NCBI GenBank assembly: GCA_902806595.1
Contig: CADCXC010000003.1
Coordinates: 620,001-684,000 of the forward strand
Origin: Pyrenopolyporus hunteri
Taxonomy: Eukaryota; Ascomycota; Sordariomycetes; Xylariales; Hypoxylaceae
Direction: 5' to 3'
DNA length: 64,000 bases
Below, piece after piece: positions 1-11,480 of the stretch. The translations under genes were made by a program, and so were the position numbers. Within the stretch, counting starts at the first letter, position 1; every line of letters starts with the position of its first letter. Below the pieces are notes generated by a model. It saw only the letters and a list, made by a program, of their open reading frames with translations, ran no database searches and had not been told where the DNA came from.

Positions 1-802
1 GGATTCGGATTCCTCTACACCGCTCGTAAGCCTTAGCTATAGAGCCGTACGGGTGTCTTGTAAGTGGACCGCCTACCTTTGGTGCAAAATGGAAGCCGCT
101 CCTATGGCACAGCACTACTCGTTTCGTAGGCGAAGTGACGGCAAGCAGCGCGATATCCGCCCCCGTTTCCCCGGTACCCAATACGAGAACGGTTTTCCCG
201 ACGCCAAACTGATCTCTCCTCTTCAACTGAGAAGAATGGAGCACTACCGGCACTCTCTCGATGCCCTCTATTTTAGGGATGCTAGGTTCGACGTGCAGTC
301 CCGAACAGATGCCTACCGCGTCGCATTCCCACGTATGCTGCTGCCCCTTAAGAAGATATGTCACAACGTGGCCGCCTCCTTTTCGACCCTCAACACCCTT
401 AACGGTGCATGAGAAGGTCATATGTGGCCACAGGCCGAAATGCGTGCAGTATTCGTTGAGATACTCAACGTAACGTTTCGCACTAATGAAATCCGGCTCG
501 TCGTCCTTACATCGGAAATCGGAGAAGCAGGTAAGCTGTCTCGATGATACAAGCTGGTAGCTAAATGTCAGCAGTTTAAGGGGTGTGAACCGCCTGAACT
601 CGATTCAGAGGTAGAAGATTAGAAGGACTGTCTATACCTCGGTCTCCTCATACGTCCTCATCAAGAATGTACCTCCTACCCCCGATTCACTCTCGAAGAG
701 GCGAGCTTCGACGGGTTCCGTACCCAGAGCCTTCTCCGCAGCCAAAAGATACTTAAGCGTCACAAGTCCGGAAGGGCCTGCACCTATTATCGCGACCCGC
801 AT
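1..802 (-). CDS. Flavin-containing monooxygenase (FMO-like), N-terminal part; gene continues past the left edge
   Basis: Likely an NADPH- and FAD-dependent monooxygenase of the FMO family. It is read on the minus strand as exon 1 (802-638, 55 codons) and exon 2 (553 down to the window edge). The intron at 637-554 starts GTATAG and ends CTACCAG, and its removal restores the family junction TYEETE-LVSSRQLT. The start gives MRVAIIGAGPSG, so the FAD-binding GxGPSG lies at residues 7-12. The FMO-type stretch SGLHVEPSIP is near residues 139-148, and the NADPH-binding GTGETG is at 181-186. The frame stays open to base 1. A possible second donor (GTAGGC at 76-71) follows the FHFAPK-like segment, so the last 25 codons may be intron. 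It is divergent from the FMN monooxygenase at 3.5 kb. The substrate cannot be told. The N-terminal half shows no disabling change. Confidence 0.85.
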
Positions 803-3478
803 CCCTGATGGTGTTTCCCGTGGGTAGTACCAGATCTAGTGTTGGAATAGATCGACCCTGCGAGCCGGACGATGTGCTCCCATAATATATGAGCCCATCA
901 GTCCCCATGAAAGGAGAGGGGGGCTCGGTTCGTGAGCCCTCCCTATTATAACCGTATCGCTCCCGGACAAGTCTACCACCTAACCCCTAGTGGTCTCATT
1001 TTACAGGATCGCAAAACCTTGCTTTGCATACTCTACTCGGTGACCATGCCGCTGGCCTCCTTACTCTGGCATCCATCTTATCACCCATCTCGGCTAGAAA
1101 CGTGTGGATGCAGTGCTCCCGTTACAAGGGCGCCGCACTCGAGAACTAATAGGTGAGACACGGAGGAGCCGTCGGCGAATCACAGCGTCCATGGACGAGC
1201 TGATGCTGAAGAATGAAGCGTCTCCTGCCGTACGCTGAGATCTCGACGCAATCGGGTTTATGCTATACCTCGCGTCGCATGCACAGTGTCTCAGACGCTG
1301 TTGATGCTGTTTACATCTGCTTACTGGTTAGCCCTGAAGACTAGATCCTAGTAGTCAGGATTCGGCGCCCTAAGGTGCTCCCTGGGGTAGTAGAGGAACA
1401 CCAATAGGGGCTATGTCTAAACGAGCCCGATGGCAGCCAAAGAGATATTCCCCTAGAGGTACTACTCGGCAGGCCTAAGGGATACCAAGAGATACAATCG
1501 AACCTTGTAGACAAGGATATCGCTAGGACGTTATAAGTTTTCGTTGCTATATTTCCTAACGGACGAGTGCGGGTTTGGATTCTCCCGCCGCAGATGAGAA
1601 ACTACTAGGAATTATGATACGATAGATTTGAAATTTTGATAGTAAGCAAACATAACAATGGTTATGCAAAGCTGATCCAGGGTTTCTACTGGGGCTATAC
1701 AACCAGTAAAAGGACTAATAGAAGACATGACAAGCAAATCCTACCACAACCCGACGTATTCCTACGTGAGGGATTAGCAAAAGCCAAGTCTAAACGGACG
1801 AGCACTTAAGAGACATCATAGATCCTATACGTCCTATTAAGGTGAATATCACTTATCAATCGCTCAGAAAGAGCGGGTATCGAAGGTGTCGGGTCTTGAA
1901 AGTAGAGACGAGTCGAAGGGCTACGCACTCATGCCTTACGCCAAGTAAGAATACTACACTTCTCCGTTACGATGGATTAGCCAATCAGCAAGAAATCAGT
2001 TAATTAAGCCGCGAATACCTTTTACGAGGTCGAGGGCAGTCTATTTCCGGGAATGTTGTTAATATTGCCTCCGAGTCTTAGCACTCTAGCCCTGTATTAC
2101 ACACACCGGCCTATAATAAAGGGCTCTTCGATCCGAGATGTTTCGGCTCCGGGCATACGCCTATCTACTACAGTTAGCTTCTTACCTACTTAGGTATATT
2201 ACACGCTCGCCTTACTTCTTGGTCCCGGAACTCGGAGTATGCCTGTCTTCCGACTCTTACGCGTCACCTAGATTACCTCCTCCGGACGAGGACAGAGCTA
2301 GATATTTGAGCAGTGACGATAACTCTCGGCTATAGCATCTAACTCTAAAAGGGGGTATGAGTTGAACTCCTTTCCGGTTTCCATCAGCTGACCATTTAGT
2401 CAAAAGTACAGCTCTGACGTCCTTTGCTATTCACTTGCGACTTACGGGCGGTCGGGAGTGGTCGTGTACGGATGAGAAGAGAGTAAGAAATACGCGTAAT
2501 GTGTATCACAGTAACTCTACGTTATTCAAACCATAAGTATATAAGAGAATTCGATGTCGACACTTATATCTTATAAGGGAATCAATCAACGAAACCCCTA
2601 ACAACCGGAACATCCAGCGGGAACTAGTGTCTGTATCAATCTCGCCAGGTTATACCGATCACTTACTAGACCGAGAACGAAAAGAAGAGTTGGGCGCGTC
2701 CCATACATGGCTCGCCTCAACGGCTACTCAAAGCCCTTAGGAAATTTATTAGTCTGATTCCTATAATGTTGTCGCTTCATTCAATCCCCCCTGGTCTAGA
2801 GCCTCTTTCCTATTTATATCACCACGAAATTCAATTCTAATATCTGACCTCAGTCTCCTACGACTCATGCTACTTTACCTAGGTAAACAAGGGTTCTAGC
2901 ATACCATGTCATCCCGTTAACGTGAACTCAAATTAATAAAGCAGGCGTCGTGTCGATTAACGCTATACAGTACCTAATGATCGATATCTAGAATAGCGAC
3001 AAGATTAACAACAACCTACTAAAAATACGAGAATCACAGGAAATATAATTAGATATAGGTATCTATTAATTCCTACAACCGTTCAGAGTCACACTCTCGT
3101 AGGAGGGTTACACCGGCGAACGGGTACCGAGATCGCATCACGCAATCCGCGCGGAGCATGATGGAAGAATCGGGGTAGGCCAATGACGCCTTCGACGTTA
3201 ACCTCTTTCGTTATACTAATCCGGCATGGAAGCATCGAATCGTCTGATCGACGGCGATCGAGAGCGAGTGATAAATAGAGGAAGACCACGGAATTGACGA
3301 AAAAGAAAAATTAGGCCTGGGTCGAACTCATAATTCGGTCCGGTTAATCATATCTGCGGCGTAATTCGGAGAGCTCGAAGGGATATCCGCGAAAGCAGAG
3401 CCAATATAAAAAGAATAACTTTCAATTATATATCGTTTGCCCAGCCTGTCTAGAGTACCTAGGCACTTGCACCGGAAA
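803..3478. other. Intergenic spacer between two divergent monooxygenase genes
   Basis: No convincing gene was found in 2.7 kb. Open frames are short, with stops scattered in all frames and no recognisable domain words. It must hold the promoters of both flanking genes. It lacks the TACC/GGTA repeats common elsewhere in the window and may be old, decayed sequence. Confidence 0.5.
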
Positions 3479-5040
3479 ATGGCATCTTCCAACGACGCAG
3501 GAGGCGGGGCGCCGAAGCCCAAGAAGCAACTCCTGCTAAACGCCTTCGTGATGACCACGCCGGGACACTTATCCCCGGGGCTGTGGAAGCACCCGCGAAA
3601 CCGGACGGACGAGTACAACAAGCTCAGCTTTTGGATCGAGCTTGCGCAGCTTTTAGACAAGGGCGACTTCCACGCCATGTTCATCGCCGATACGCTGGGC
3701 GCGTACGACGTGTACAAGGGCCCGGCCAACGTCGACCCCGTGCTCGCTTCGGGCGCGCAGTTCCCGGTAAACGACCCGTTATATACCGTGCCGGCCATGG
3801 CGGCTGCGACGAAGAATTTGATCTTCGGGGTGACGGCGTCTACTACTTACGATGCGCCGTATGCGTTGGCTCGGCGGTTCTCGACCGTTGACCACTTGGC
3901 CGAGGGGCGGGTGGCGTGGAACATTGTCACCTCCTACCTTGAGAGCGCTGCCAGGAATTTCGGTCTGGAGACTCAGATCGAGCATGATGAACGGTACCGG
4001 ATTGCCGAGGAGTATATGGAGGTGGTGTATAAGGTAGGGCCTCGTTTTTTTGATAGCTGTCTCCAAGAGTTTGTCTACTTACTACTTTTCGTTCAAGCTA
4101 TGGGAAGGCAGTTGGAGAGATGACGCCGTCATCCGGGATCGTGAAAAGGGCCAGTTCGCAGTGGCTGGGAGGGTGCGGCCAATCAACCATAAGGGGAAGT
4201 ACTTCCAAGTCCCTGGCCCGCACATCTCGGAGCCGTCTCCTCAGCGAACGCCCTTCCTCTTCCAGGCTGGGACTTCTAAGGCCGGGACCGACTTTGGAGG
4301 GAAGCATGCCGAGGCCGTGTTTATGGGCGGACAGCTACCAGAACTAGTGCGGAAATCCGTCGACACGCTTCGATCGACAGCGAAGTCTTTCGGCAGGGAC
4401 CCGAGTCATATCAAAGTCTTCACGGGCGTCACCGTCATCGTCGACGAGACGGACGAGAAGGCGCAAGCAAAGTATAAGGAATTCATTTCCTACGGAGACC
4501 GCGAGGGCGCGCTCGCACTCTTCGGTGGCTGGACGGGACATGACCTATCATCCTTCTCCGACGACGAGGACCTGGTCCTTGCCGACAAGCCGGCGATCCG
4601 GTCTATACTTCACCGATGGTCCGCCACTGTGCCAGGCACCGAGGGACTGAAATGGACCAAGGCTCGGATTGCCGAATTCCTAACAGTAGGGGGCATGATG
4701 TAAGTGGAGCCACCCGAGCAACCCGAGATGAGCGATCGATTCTAATTTGTTTGACTTGTGTAGGCCGAAGATCGTGGGCAGTCCTAAGACAGTTGTGGAC
4801 GAGCTCGAGAGGTGGGCGGAGGTAGCAGACGTAGACGGCTTCAACCTGGCGCACGTGGTTAACCCCGGCTCGTTCGAGGATATTATCAAGTATGTGATCC
4901 CGGAGTTACGAAGGAGGGGACTGTTTCGAGCAGAGGCAGAACGCCCAGGTGTGACAGCACGGGAGGTGTTTTTCGGCCAGCCGCATCTTCTAAGCGACCA
5001 CCCGGGCCACCAGTATAAGTGGCCGATATCACAGTCGTAG
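3479..5040 (+). CDS. FMN-dependent monooxygenase, NtaA/SnaA/DszA family (luciferase-like fold)
   Basis: Predicted two-component flavin monooxygenase that uses reduced FMN from a separate reductase to oxidise small N- or S-containing compounds. There are three exons: 3479-4033, 4098-4699 and 4764-5040, giving 477 residues, the usual length for the family. The ATG at 3479 is the first in the frame; only TTG lies upstream. Family signatures are the N-terminal LLLNAFVMTTPGH strand, FHAMFIADTLG (FMN region), GVTASTTYDAPYALARRFSTVDHL and GRVAWNIVTSY, then LWEGSW right after intron 1. Exon 3 carries KIVGSPKTVVDEL and VDGFNLAHVVNPGSFEDI, the conserved end of the barrel. The introns are 64 nt each and both restore the frame exactly. 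No signal peptide is seen. A flavin-reductase-like gene lies 30 kb away at 34.8 kb, not adjacent. The substrate is unknown. Confidence 0.92.
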
Positions 5041-6331
5041 GTAGAGATGCCATAGCTATGACATTATACCTGGAGAATGTACGGTATATACCTGAGTACG
5101 CTGCTGGATATGGGCCCGCGTGGTGTCCCCGGACGATATCTCTGTTCCTTTCCTCGATGAAGAGTGAATTCCTGTTGATATGTGTAGATGGTAAATGAAG
5201 GAATACGCAAGAGAAGACGCTAATGAAAGTCGACGGATAATTGGAGAGTGCCGATCGTATGCGCCTTGACGTAACACAGACCCGATTCGGCGGCTTGCCG
5301 TGACGTCAAGTGTACCTACCATATAATTGTACCTACCTACCTACCTAGGTACCTATGTACGTGTACCTGAGTAGCAGCCTAGGAAGATAGGTACCTAAGG
5401 TACCCAGATACTTCGTACTACAAATTAATATGAGAGATACGAGTGCGTGTGCGTGATACGACGCTAGTGCTGATTGGGCGAGTCGGGGCCGAAGCTCACC
5501 CCTCCTCTTCAGCTGCGTACCTATTACAGAGAACAGCTGCCCCTCGTGCCCCTGAAGCCGCTTTGCCGAATCCCCTAAGTTCATAGCCACTGAAGGTACC
5601 TAATTACCGGTAACGAGGCAGCTCACAGCGCAGGTACCGACAGCTGCACAGGTCTTGCTCTTTCCTTGTAGAAGGGTCCCCCCCTACCCCCCCCTGCCCC
5701 CCTTTGCCCCCCTCGCCCCCACAACCCCTAAAAGAGCAGGCAGCTATTATTTTCTTCAAGGAGATTGGTCTATTTTCGATTCCGTTCCTAATCTTGGATT
5801 GCGTCCATGTCTTCCATCATCCACTGTCGAGTCGCAATTCAAGTTCAAGGTCGCCCGTAGCAGACTATTCTAAGCGAAAATCGCATTGGATCGATCGGTA
5901 TGTGACGCCGCTTCGCTTTGCCGTTCATATTACATATTACATATTACATACTGCATACTACGTCTTCTTGTCCGTCGTTTCCATCCTCTTATTCTTTTTT
6001 TACGTCCACTCCTTGCATACGGTTTCTGCCACCATTACTACAACTACTACAACTACAGCTATTACTGTGACTACTTTTCCTTCTACTACACGTTCTTCGT
6101 TGACGAAGTTCGCATATATACCCCATCCACCACGCTCTCTCTAATTCTTACGTCCCCTCAAACTCTTCCCACTTTCCCGTCTCGTGAAGGCGATACTACG
6201 AACAAGTAGATGCGATAACAGCGATACCCCCTGATAGTCATCCTCCTATCACTTCTCCCTCCCCCGAATTTCCAAGCGATAAGTCAGCCCATTGGTCGCC
6301 ACAGGAGAGATAAGTTACGCAGAGCGACACA
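5041..6331. other. Intergenic region with a CT/C-rich leader upstream of the sterol acyltransferase
   Basis: No gene recognised. It holds TACC/GGTA repeat words near 5328-5360, a C-rich tract (5676-5722), a repeated CATATTA-like run (5926-5955), a CTACAACTACT-type triplet run (6035-6068) and pyrimidine-rich sequence up to the ATG. This fits a fungal promoter plus 5' leader. Open frames here are low-complexity by-products of those repeats. Confidence 0.5.
5328..5400. repeat. TACC/GGTA low-complexity cluster
   Basis: Consecutive TACC units run into their reverse complement (CTACCTAGGTACC), with a second inverted pair near 5380-5400. It is one of many such clusters restricted to intergenic DNA in this window. 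Confidence 0.75.
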
Positions 6332-8159
6332 ATGTCCTCCACGAATATCGAGACCAATGGGGGCCACGATCATATCCTACGCCCGCGACCGCGCAAGCCT
6401 CAACACGCCCAGGTTTCCGATCTGGTTAGAGAACACAGCGGCGCCTCTGAAAATGGAAACGGGACAAACGGGCACCTTGAGGCGCCCTCCCCCGACATCG
6501 CGTCAGGCTTGACTAGGTGAATCACCCGCCGCTCCTATATTTAAAAAAAAAAAAATCAAGCAACCCCAAATTCGAGCTGAGCTGAGGACTAACCCGACTT
6601 GCGATTCTTCAGTGGTCGCTCGACGCCCGTTTCCGAGAGTGCTCCCGCGTCTACCAAGGCTCTGTCTAGCGCGCGAAAGCAGGTCCGCGCCGAACAGCGA
6701 CGACGTCTATTCCCGACCATAGAGTTTGCTTCGCGCGTCTCCCACTTCGATCCCCAGTCCGACTACCGCGACTTCCATGGCTTCTTCAACCTTTTCTGGA
6801 TCGGCCTGGCCATCATGGGCATCACTAGCATGCTGCGCAACTACAAGGACACCGGATACCCATTGCGCGTCCAGATATGGACCCTCTTTACCGTCAAGAT
6901 ATCCCACCTGATCGTCGCCGACTTCTTGATGGTCGCCAGCACCGCCGTCAGCTTGCCGCTGCATAGGATATTCAGAAATAGCCAAGGAGCGTTGACGTGG
7001 AAAAAGGGTGGCATGGCCATCCAGAGCATATACCAGGTTGTATGGCTTGCCTTCTGGATCGCCGTGCCGTTTATCTTTAACTGGACGTGGACGTCGCAGG
7101 TCTACCTGCTGCTGCATACCATGGTCCTGCTCATGAAGATGCATTCGTACGCCTTCTACAACGGCCACCTCTCGGAAACGGAGAAGCGACTGCGCGCCCT
7201 CGACGAACCTCACAACGCCTCCAAGGCGCCGGCGTACGTTTACCCTTCCGTCGACAACCCGATGGGCGAGCTGGCGCATGAGGAAATACACGTCGATAGC
7301 GACGACGAAGACCAGGGCCTCGCGCAGTTGCGCGAAGATTTGGCCCGCGAGCTGACAAGCCCCATTGGCAACGTGACGTACCCCCGGAATCTCTCGTGGT
7401 CGAATTACGTCGACTACCTTCTCTGTCCGACGCTGTGTTACGAACTTGAGTATCCTCGCAACGAGTCGATCAACTGGACGTCGCTTATAGCCAAGATCGT
7501 CGCGACCTTTGGTTGTATCTTCCTGCTAACCGTCATCTCGGAAGAGTTCATCCTCCCTGTGCTGCAAGACTCTCGAGTGCGTCTGGACAACACGTCGTCC
7601 GTGTCCGAGACGCTTCTCATCCTCGCAGAGACGATCTCGTGGCTGCTATTCCCCTTCATGCTGACCTTTCTCTTGGTGTTTCTCGTTATCTTCGAGTATG
7701 TCCTGGGCGCGTTCGGCGAGATTACAAGGTTTGCGGATCGTCACTTCTATAGCGACTGGTGGAACAGCACCGACTGGATGGAGTTCAGCCGCGAGTGGAA
7801 TATACCGGTGTATTCATTCCTGCGACGGCATGTGTACGCCACGTCGAAACCGACCATCGGTCGCAGCAACGCGACGCTCATCACATTCCTAGTCTCGGCC
7901 ATCGGCCACGAGATCGTTATGGCGTGCATCACCAAGAAGATTCGCGGGTATGGGTTCGTTTGCCAGATGCTGCAGCTGCCGATAGTAATGTTGCAGCGCA
8001 CCAAATGGGTGCGCGCCCACAAGACAGCGAATAACGTGCTTTTCTGGTGCAGCATGATTATGGGTCTGAGCTTGGTGAGTAACATACGATCTTGATACCT
8101 GGAGAGTGGAGATTAGAAACTAACAGCTACAGATCTGTTCGCTCTACGTCCTAGTATAA
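6332..8159 (+). CDS. ARE2: Sterol O-acyltransferase (ACAT/ARE type, MBOAT family)
   Basis: Predicted ER membrane enzyme that esterifies sterols with acyl-CoA for storage in lipid droplets. There are three exons: 6332-6516, 6613-8074 and 8133-8159, giving 557 residues. The introns (96 and 58 nt) keep frame, and the 8-residue last exon ICSLYVLV is the conserved C-terminal end of the family. The N-terminal ~110 residues are polar and cytosolic, followed by several hydrophobic segments. The ACAT signature FYSDWWN occurs near the YGEITRFADRHFYSDWWNS-like stretch, followed by the W-N-x-P-V pattern. The catalytic-type histidine is in FLVSAIGHEIVM. The substrate (sterol rather than diacylglycerol) is inferred from overall resemblance to ARE1/ARE2. 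The choice of ARE2 over ARE1 is nominal. Confidence 0.93.
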
Positions 8160-9470
8160 TTAAAGCCAACGCATGATGTTGGTTCGTGAACATATAGACA
8201 TACAGTAGGGGGCTCAAGCATGGAAAAGAGGGAAGAAAAATACCTCCCGGTAAGGAATCAAGGCGGTGGAATTCGTCGTGCAAAATACCCCGTAAGAGCA
8301 CACTTGGACGGTATGTCCAATTACATTATTGACAGCATTGTCCCAGCATTGGGTTGGCCTTATACCATTTCATATTTGCGTCACATCGGATATACCCCTA
8401 TTTTCCTATCTCTAGGTTTAGCATAAAGTGTAAACAGAGCGCGTGTTTTCCAATCATTGTTTTCCTAAGAGGTACACCTTGTGGGAAGTTGTAGGAAGTG
8501 AAAATCAGGCAAGAAATGAAGCAAACGCCACTTCAGAGGAAGCCAGCAGAGGATAGGCGATAGCTGGACCGGTGCCACGTATACCGCATCGAGCGGAATA
8601 TGAAAGAGTAGGTAATCAAGGGATCACTCAGGCTCGGCCAAGACAAGACACAAATCGACAAAGTTCACAAGAGATGGTGTTCCAATATCGACGACCGTTC
8701 TCCCATCCCCTTTGGCAGCCATGCCCATGACTTTGATAAACAAGCTCGAACTAAGACGAACTTCTCGTTCATATAAGAGTCGATATCTACCCTAGAATAT
8801 CGAGGACAGCGAACCCTATAAACTTACACTTAAGCCATGCTACCCACCCGGACTAGCAGATCAAAAAGTTAGGGGCGTGGCTAACCCTAAAGTTGCTACC
8901 TCTGGCGTAGAGTATACCCTCATCCGAAAGCGCCCGAGGAGAATCCGAAATAACATTACATTTAGATAACTAATATAGCAACCCGAGGCTTCAGTCGCGT
9001 CTATTCCGATAGTAACGGAGTTAAAGATCCCTTCTAGTAACATAATCATGTCGTTCGGTGGGAATTCCAGGTGAGGCTTGAGAAACAATTCGTTTCGATT
9101 GGTTAACGCGCTGACATCAGACCCGTCCGGAGGAATCACCGAATGACTCTTATCCCGACGCGATCCAGCAAGGATTCAGCAAGAATAGCACAAGTCACAG
9201 TAGAACCGAAATCAGAATTATTTTGCTTGAACGCAGACGTCCTACGTTGTTACGTTATCAAGTCCTTCAAAATGGATATAATATATATATGTGTAGATTA
9301 CGGCGCTGGCTACGTTGGCCGATATATTCACGTAGAGCAGACGAGTCGAGAAGGCGTAGCGTATGATTCTCGGCTTATATCGACTTTACCAATGAGGATC
9401 AACGGCCTCATCGCACAGATTTGCAGTTACTATGCTAACGTTACAGGGCTGACGACAGCTTTGCTTCGCG
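8160..9470. other. Intergenic region
   Basis: No gene supported. A 114-codon open frame at 9143-9487 has no recognisable domain and overlaps the start of the SET gene in another frame, so it is taken as chance. The region should hold the 3' end of the acyltransferase transcript and the promoter of the SET gene. Confidence 0.5.
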
Positions 9471-11480
9471 ATGAATTCCCAGCGTGACGAAAACACGGTC
9501 TATGTGACCGAACAAGAAGCCGAGCGTATTCGAAGCGCTACCAAAAGCCGACTCAAGAAATGCGCCGAGGCCAAAGACCATGCGCGAGAACCAAGAGACT
9601 CGAAAGCCGCCATTAGACAAGCGACCGCGGCATCTCTCATGGCAGATATGGGAGCCCCTGACGCCGACTCAATACAGTCGAATAACCAAGGGAGTAATAT
9701 CCCAACTCTTGCCGTAGGGCAGCCATACCCTCCATGTGTCGTCTCGCTTCAGGAATTACAGCCGATGAGGCTCGCCGATCTCAAAATCGAAACTCATCAT
9801 CGTGGCCGCCGACTCACCGTCAAACGTACAAGCCCCGTAGTAACACTTCTAGCAAGATCGTGGACGATGGTACAGAACGAAGAGGGAGACGAGACGGAGC
9901 GTCTTGAGGTATGCTTGCACAAATCGAGACATGGCGAAGATGTGCTAGAATCAGGGTCTATTTTTGTCATAAAGGAGCCTTACTTCACTCTTACCGAGCA
10001 GGGTGAAGCTACCCTCCGGATCGACCACCCTTCAGATTTAGTCGTCTATAGGGATGGGGTTACTGGTAGCATTCAAGCTCCGGTGAGCAGAGATAGAGGT
10101 CATTCCCAGGGCGAAGAAGCAGAGAGGGTCGCCAGAGCCTACAAAGACAAGGGCAACACAGCACTCGAACAACTGAAACTACCCCTGGCTCACGCAATGT
10201 ATACTGAAGGACTCAAAACCGCCAGACAAGATAACGCCTTCGGGACTTACCCTGACTTAGCCCGGGACCTCTTCCGCAACCGAGCTCACGTCAACCTCCT
10301 CCTGAACCAACTCGACGAAGCAATAGCCGACGCCAAAGCCTCCCTTACCGGTGGAGAAGACCAGCGATCCAAAGACCTCGACAGCAAGGCCTACTTCCGC
10401 GCCGGCTGTGCAGCGTACAACCTAGGCTCATACCACGAGTCTAGAAGCTTCTTCACCGAGCAGCTCAATCTATCTCCTGGTAACAAAAGCGCCAGCGTCT
10501 ACCTGCGCAATATCGAGACCCGTCTCCGCGAGGAAACAACAGGCGAATACGACTTTAAGAAGATCCGAGCCAGCCTATCTCCATCACACCCACGCGTCGA
10601 CGCCGCAAGCTTCATCAGCAACACCAAGATAGGAGACAGCCCCGGACGTGGGCGCGGCCTGTTCGCCACTCGCGACATCCCCGCCGACGGACTCGTCCTG
10701 TGCGAGAAGGCGTTCTGCGTGGTTTGGGCGCACGAGCGCGAGGCCCTAACCGCGCTGACGTACGACGTGCGGGACGACCGCATCCGAGCCTCGCCCGTAG
10801 GGCTGACCAAGGCCGTCGTGCAGACGCTTCTGAGCAACCCGTCCCAGGTCGCCCGGGTCATGGATCTGTACGGCGACTACGCGGGGGAAGGAGCCCAAGG
10901 TAACTGCCACTCGTCAGCGACCGAAGACGGCCCAGTCGTAGACGTCTTCCGTGTCCATGACATCGTGTCGCGCAACGCGTTTGGCCCGGGCAATCAGTTC
11001 GGCGGCGGCGGCGGCGGCGCGAGCGCGAGCGCGGGGCTCTGGATCAGAGGCTCGTATGTCAATCACTCGTGCGTCGCGAACACTCGCAAGGAGTTCATCG
11101 GCGATATGCTGGTGCTGCGCGCCAGTCGACGTATCGCCGCTGGCGAGGAGATATTCCACAGCTATGCCGCGCCGAGCGACTTCGAGGCGCGGCAGGCCGC
11201 GCTGATGGGTACCTGGGGGTTCGAATGTAGCTGCGCGCTGTGCGTTGCGGAAAATGCGGACGATCCCGCGCTGAGGCGGAAGCGCAAGCTGCTGGAAGAC
11301 GAGGCGGATGCGTTTGTGGCGAGAGAGCATTGGGTCGGTGCTAAGAGGCTTGCGGTCGTGAAGGCGAGGAGGTTGAGGAGGGCTATCGAGGAGACGTATG
11401 ATGCGGAGAGGTATAAGGGGTTGCCTCGCCTGGCGACGCGCAGGATTCAAGAGTGGCTTGAGCTAGCGGGTGAACGGTAA
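9471..11480 (+). CDS. TPR and SET domain protein (SMYD-like putative lysine methyltransferase)
   Basis: Intronless 669-residue protein. The N-terminal ~200 residues are polar and poorly conserved. Residues about 205-345 form tetratricopeptide-like helices (EEAERVARAYKDKGNTALEQ, then NLGSYHESRSFFTEQLNLSP). A split SET domain follows from about residue 385: GRGRGLFATRDIPADGLVL opens it, YVNHSCVANT is the SET-N core that binds S-adenosylmethionine, and GEEIFHSYA is the catalytic-tyrosine segment. A post-SET-like Cys cluster, GFECSCALC, comes after. The order resembles fungal SMYD/SET5-like proteins with a TPR added in front. A glycine/alanine-rich insert (GGGGGGASASA) lies inside the SET domain just before the NHSC motif and is probably a loop. 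The target protein is unknown; the TPR suggests a protein partner. The ATG at 9471 is the first of the frame. Confidence 0.9.
   Translation: MNSQRDENTVYVTEQEAERIRSATKSRLKKCAEAKDHAREPRDSKAAIRQATAASLMADMGAPDADSIQSNNQGSNIPTLAVGQPYPPCVVSLQELQPMRLADLKIETHHRGRRLTVKRTSPVVTLLARSWTMVQNEEGDETERLEVCLHKSRHGEDVLESGSIFVIKEPYFTLTEQGEATLRIDHPSDLVVYRDGVTGSIQAPVSRDRGHSQGEEAERVARAYKDKGNTALEQLKLPLAHAMYTEGLKTARQDNAFGTYPDLARDLFRNRAHVNLLLNQLDEAIADAKASLTGGEDQRSKDLDSKAYFRAGCAAYNLGSYHESRSFFTEQLNLSPGNKSASVYLRNIETRLREETTGEYDFKKIRASLSPSHPRVDAASFISNTKIGDSPGRGRGLFATRDIPADGLVLCEKAFCVVWAHEREALTALTYDVRDDRIRASPVGLTKAVVQTLLSNPSQVARVMDLYGDYAGEGAQGNCHSSATEDGPVVDVFRVHDIVSRNAFGPGNQFGGGGGGASASAGLWIRGSYVNHSCVANTRKEFIGDMLVLRASRRIAAGEEIFHSYAAPSDFEARQAALMGTWGFECSCALCVAENADDPALRRKRKLLEDEADAFVAREHWVGAKRLAVVKARRLRRAIEETYDAERYKGLPRLATRRIQEWLELAGER

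Noticed and set aside
53..412. 119-codon plus-strand open frame
   Set aside because: It is the antisense shadow of the FMO exon, which carries clear cofactor motifs on the other strand.
5704..6209. Plus-strand frames of 146 and 107 codons upstream of the acyltransferase
   Set aside because: Translations of C-rich, CATATTA and CTACAA simple repeats in the leader; no domain.
9143..9487. 114-codon frame overlapping the SET gene start
   Set aside because: Overlaps a confident gene in another frame and has no domain.
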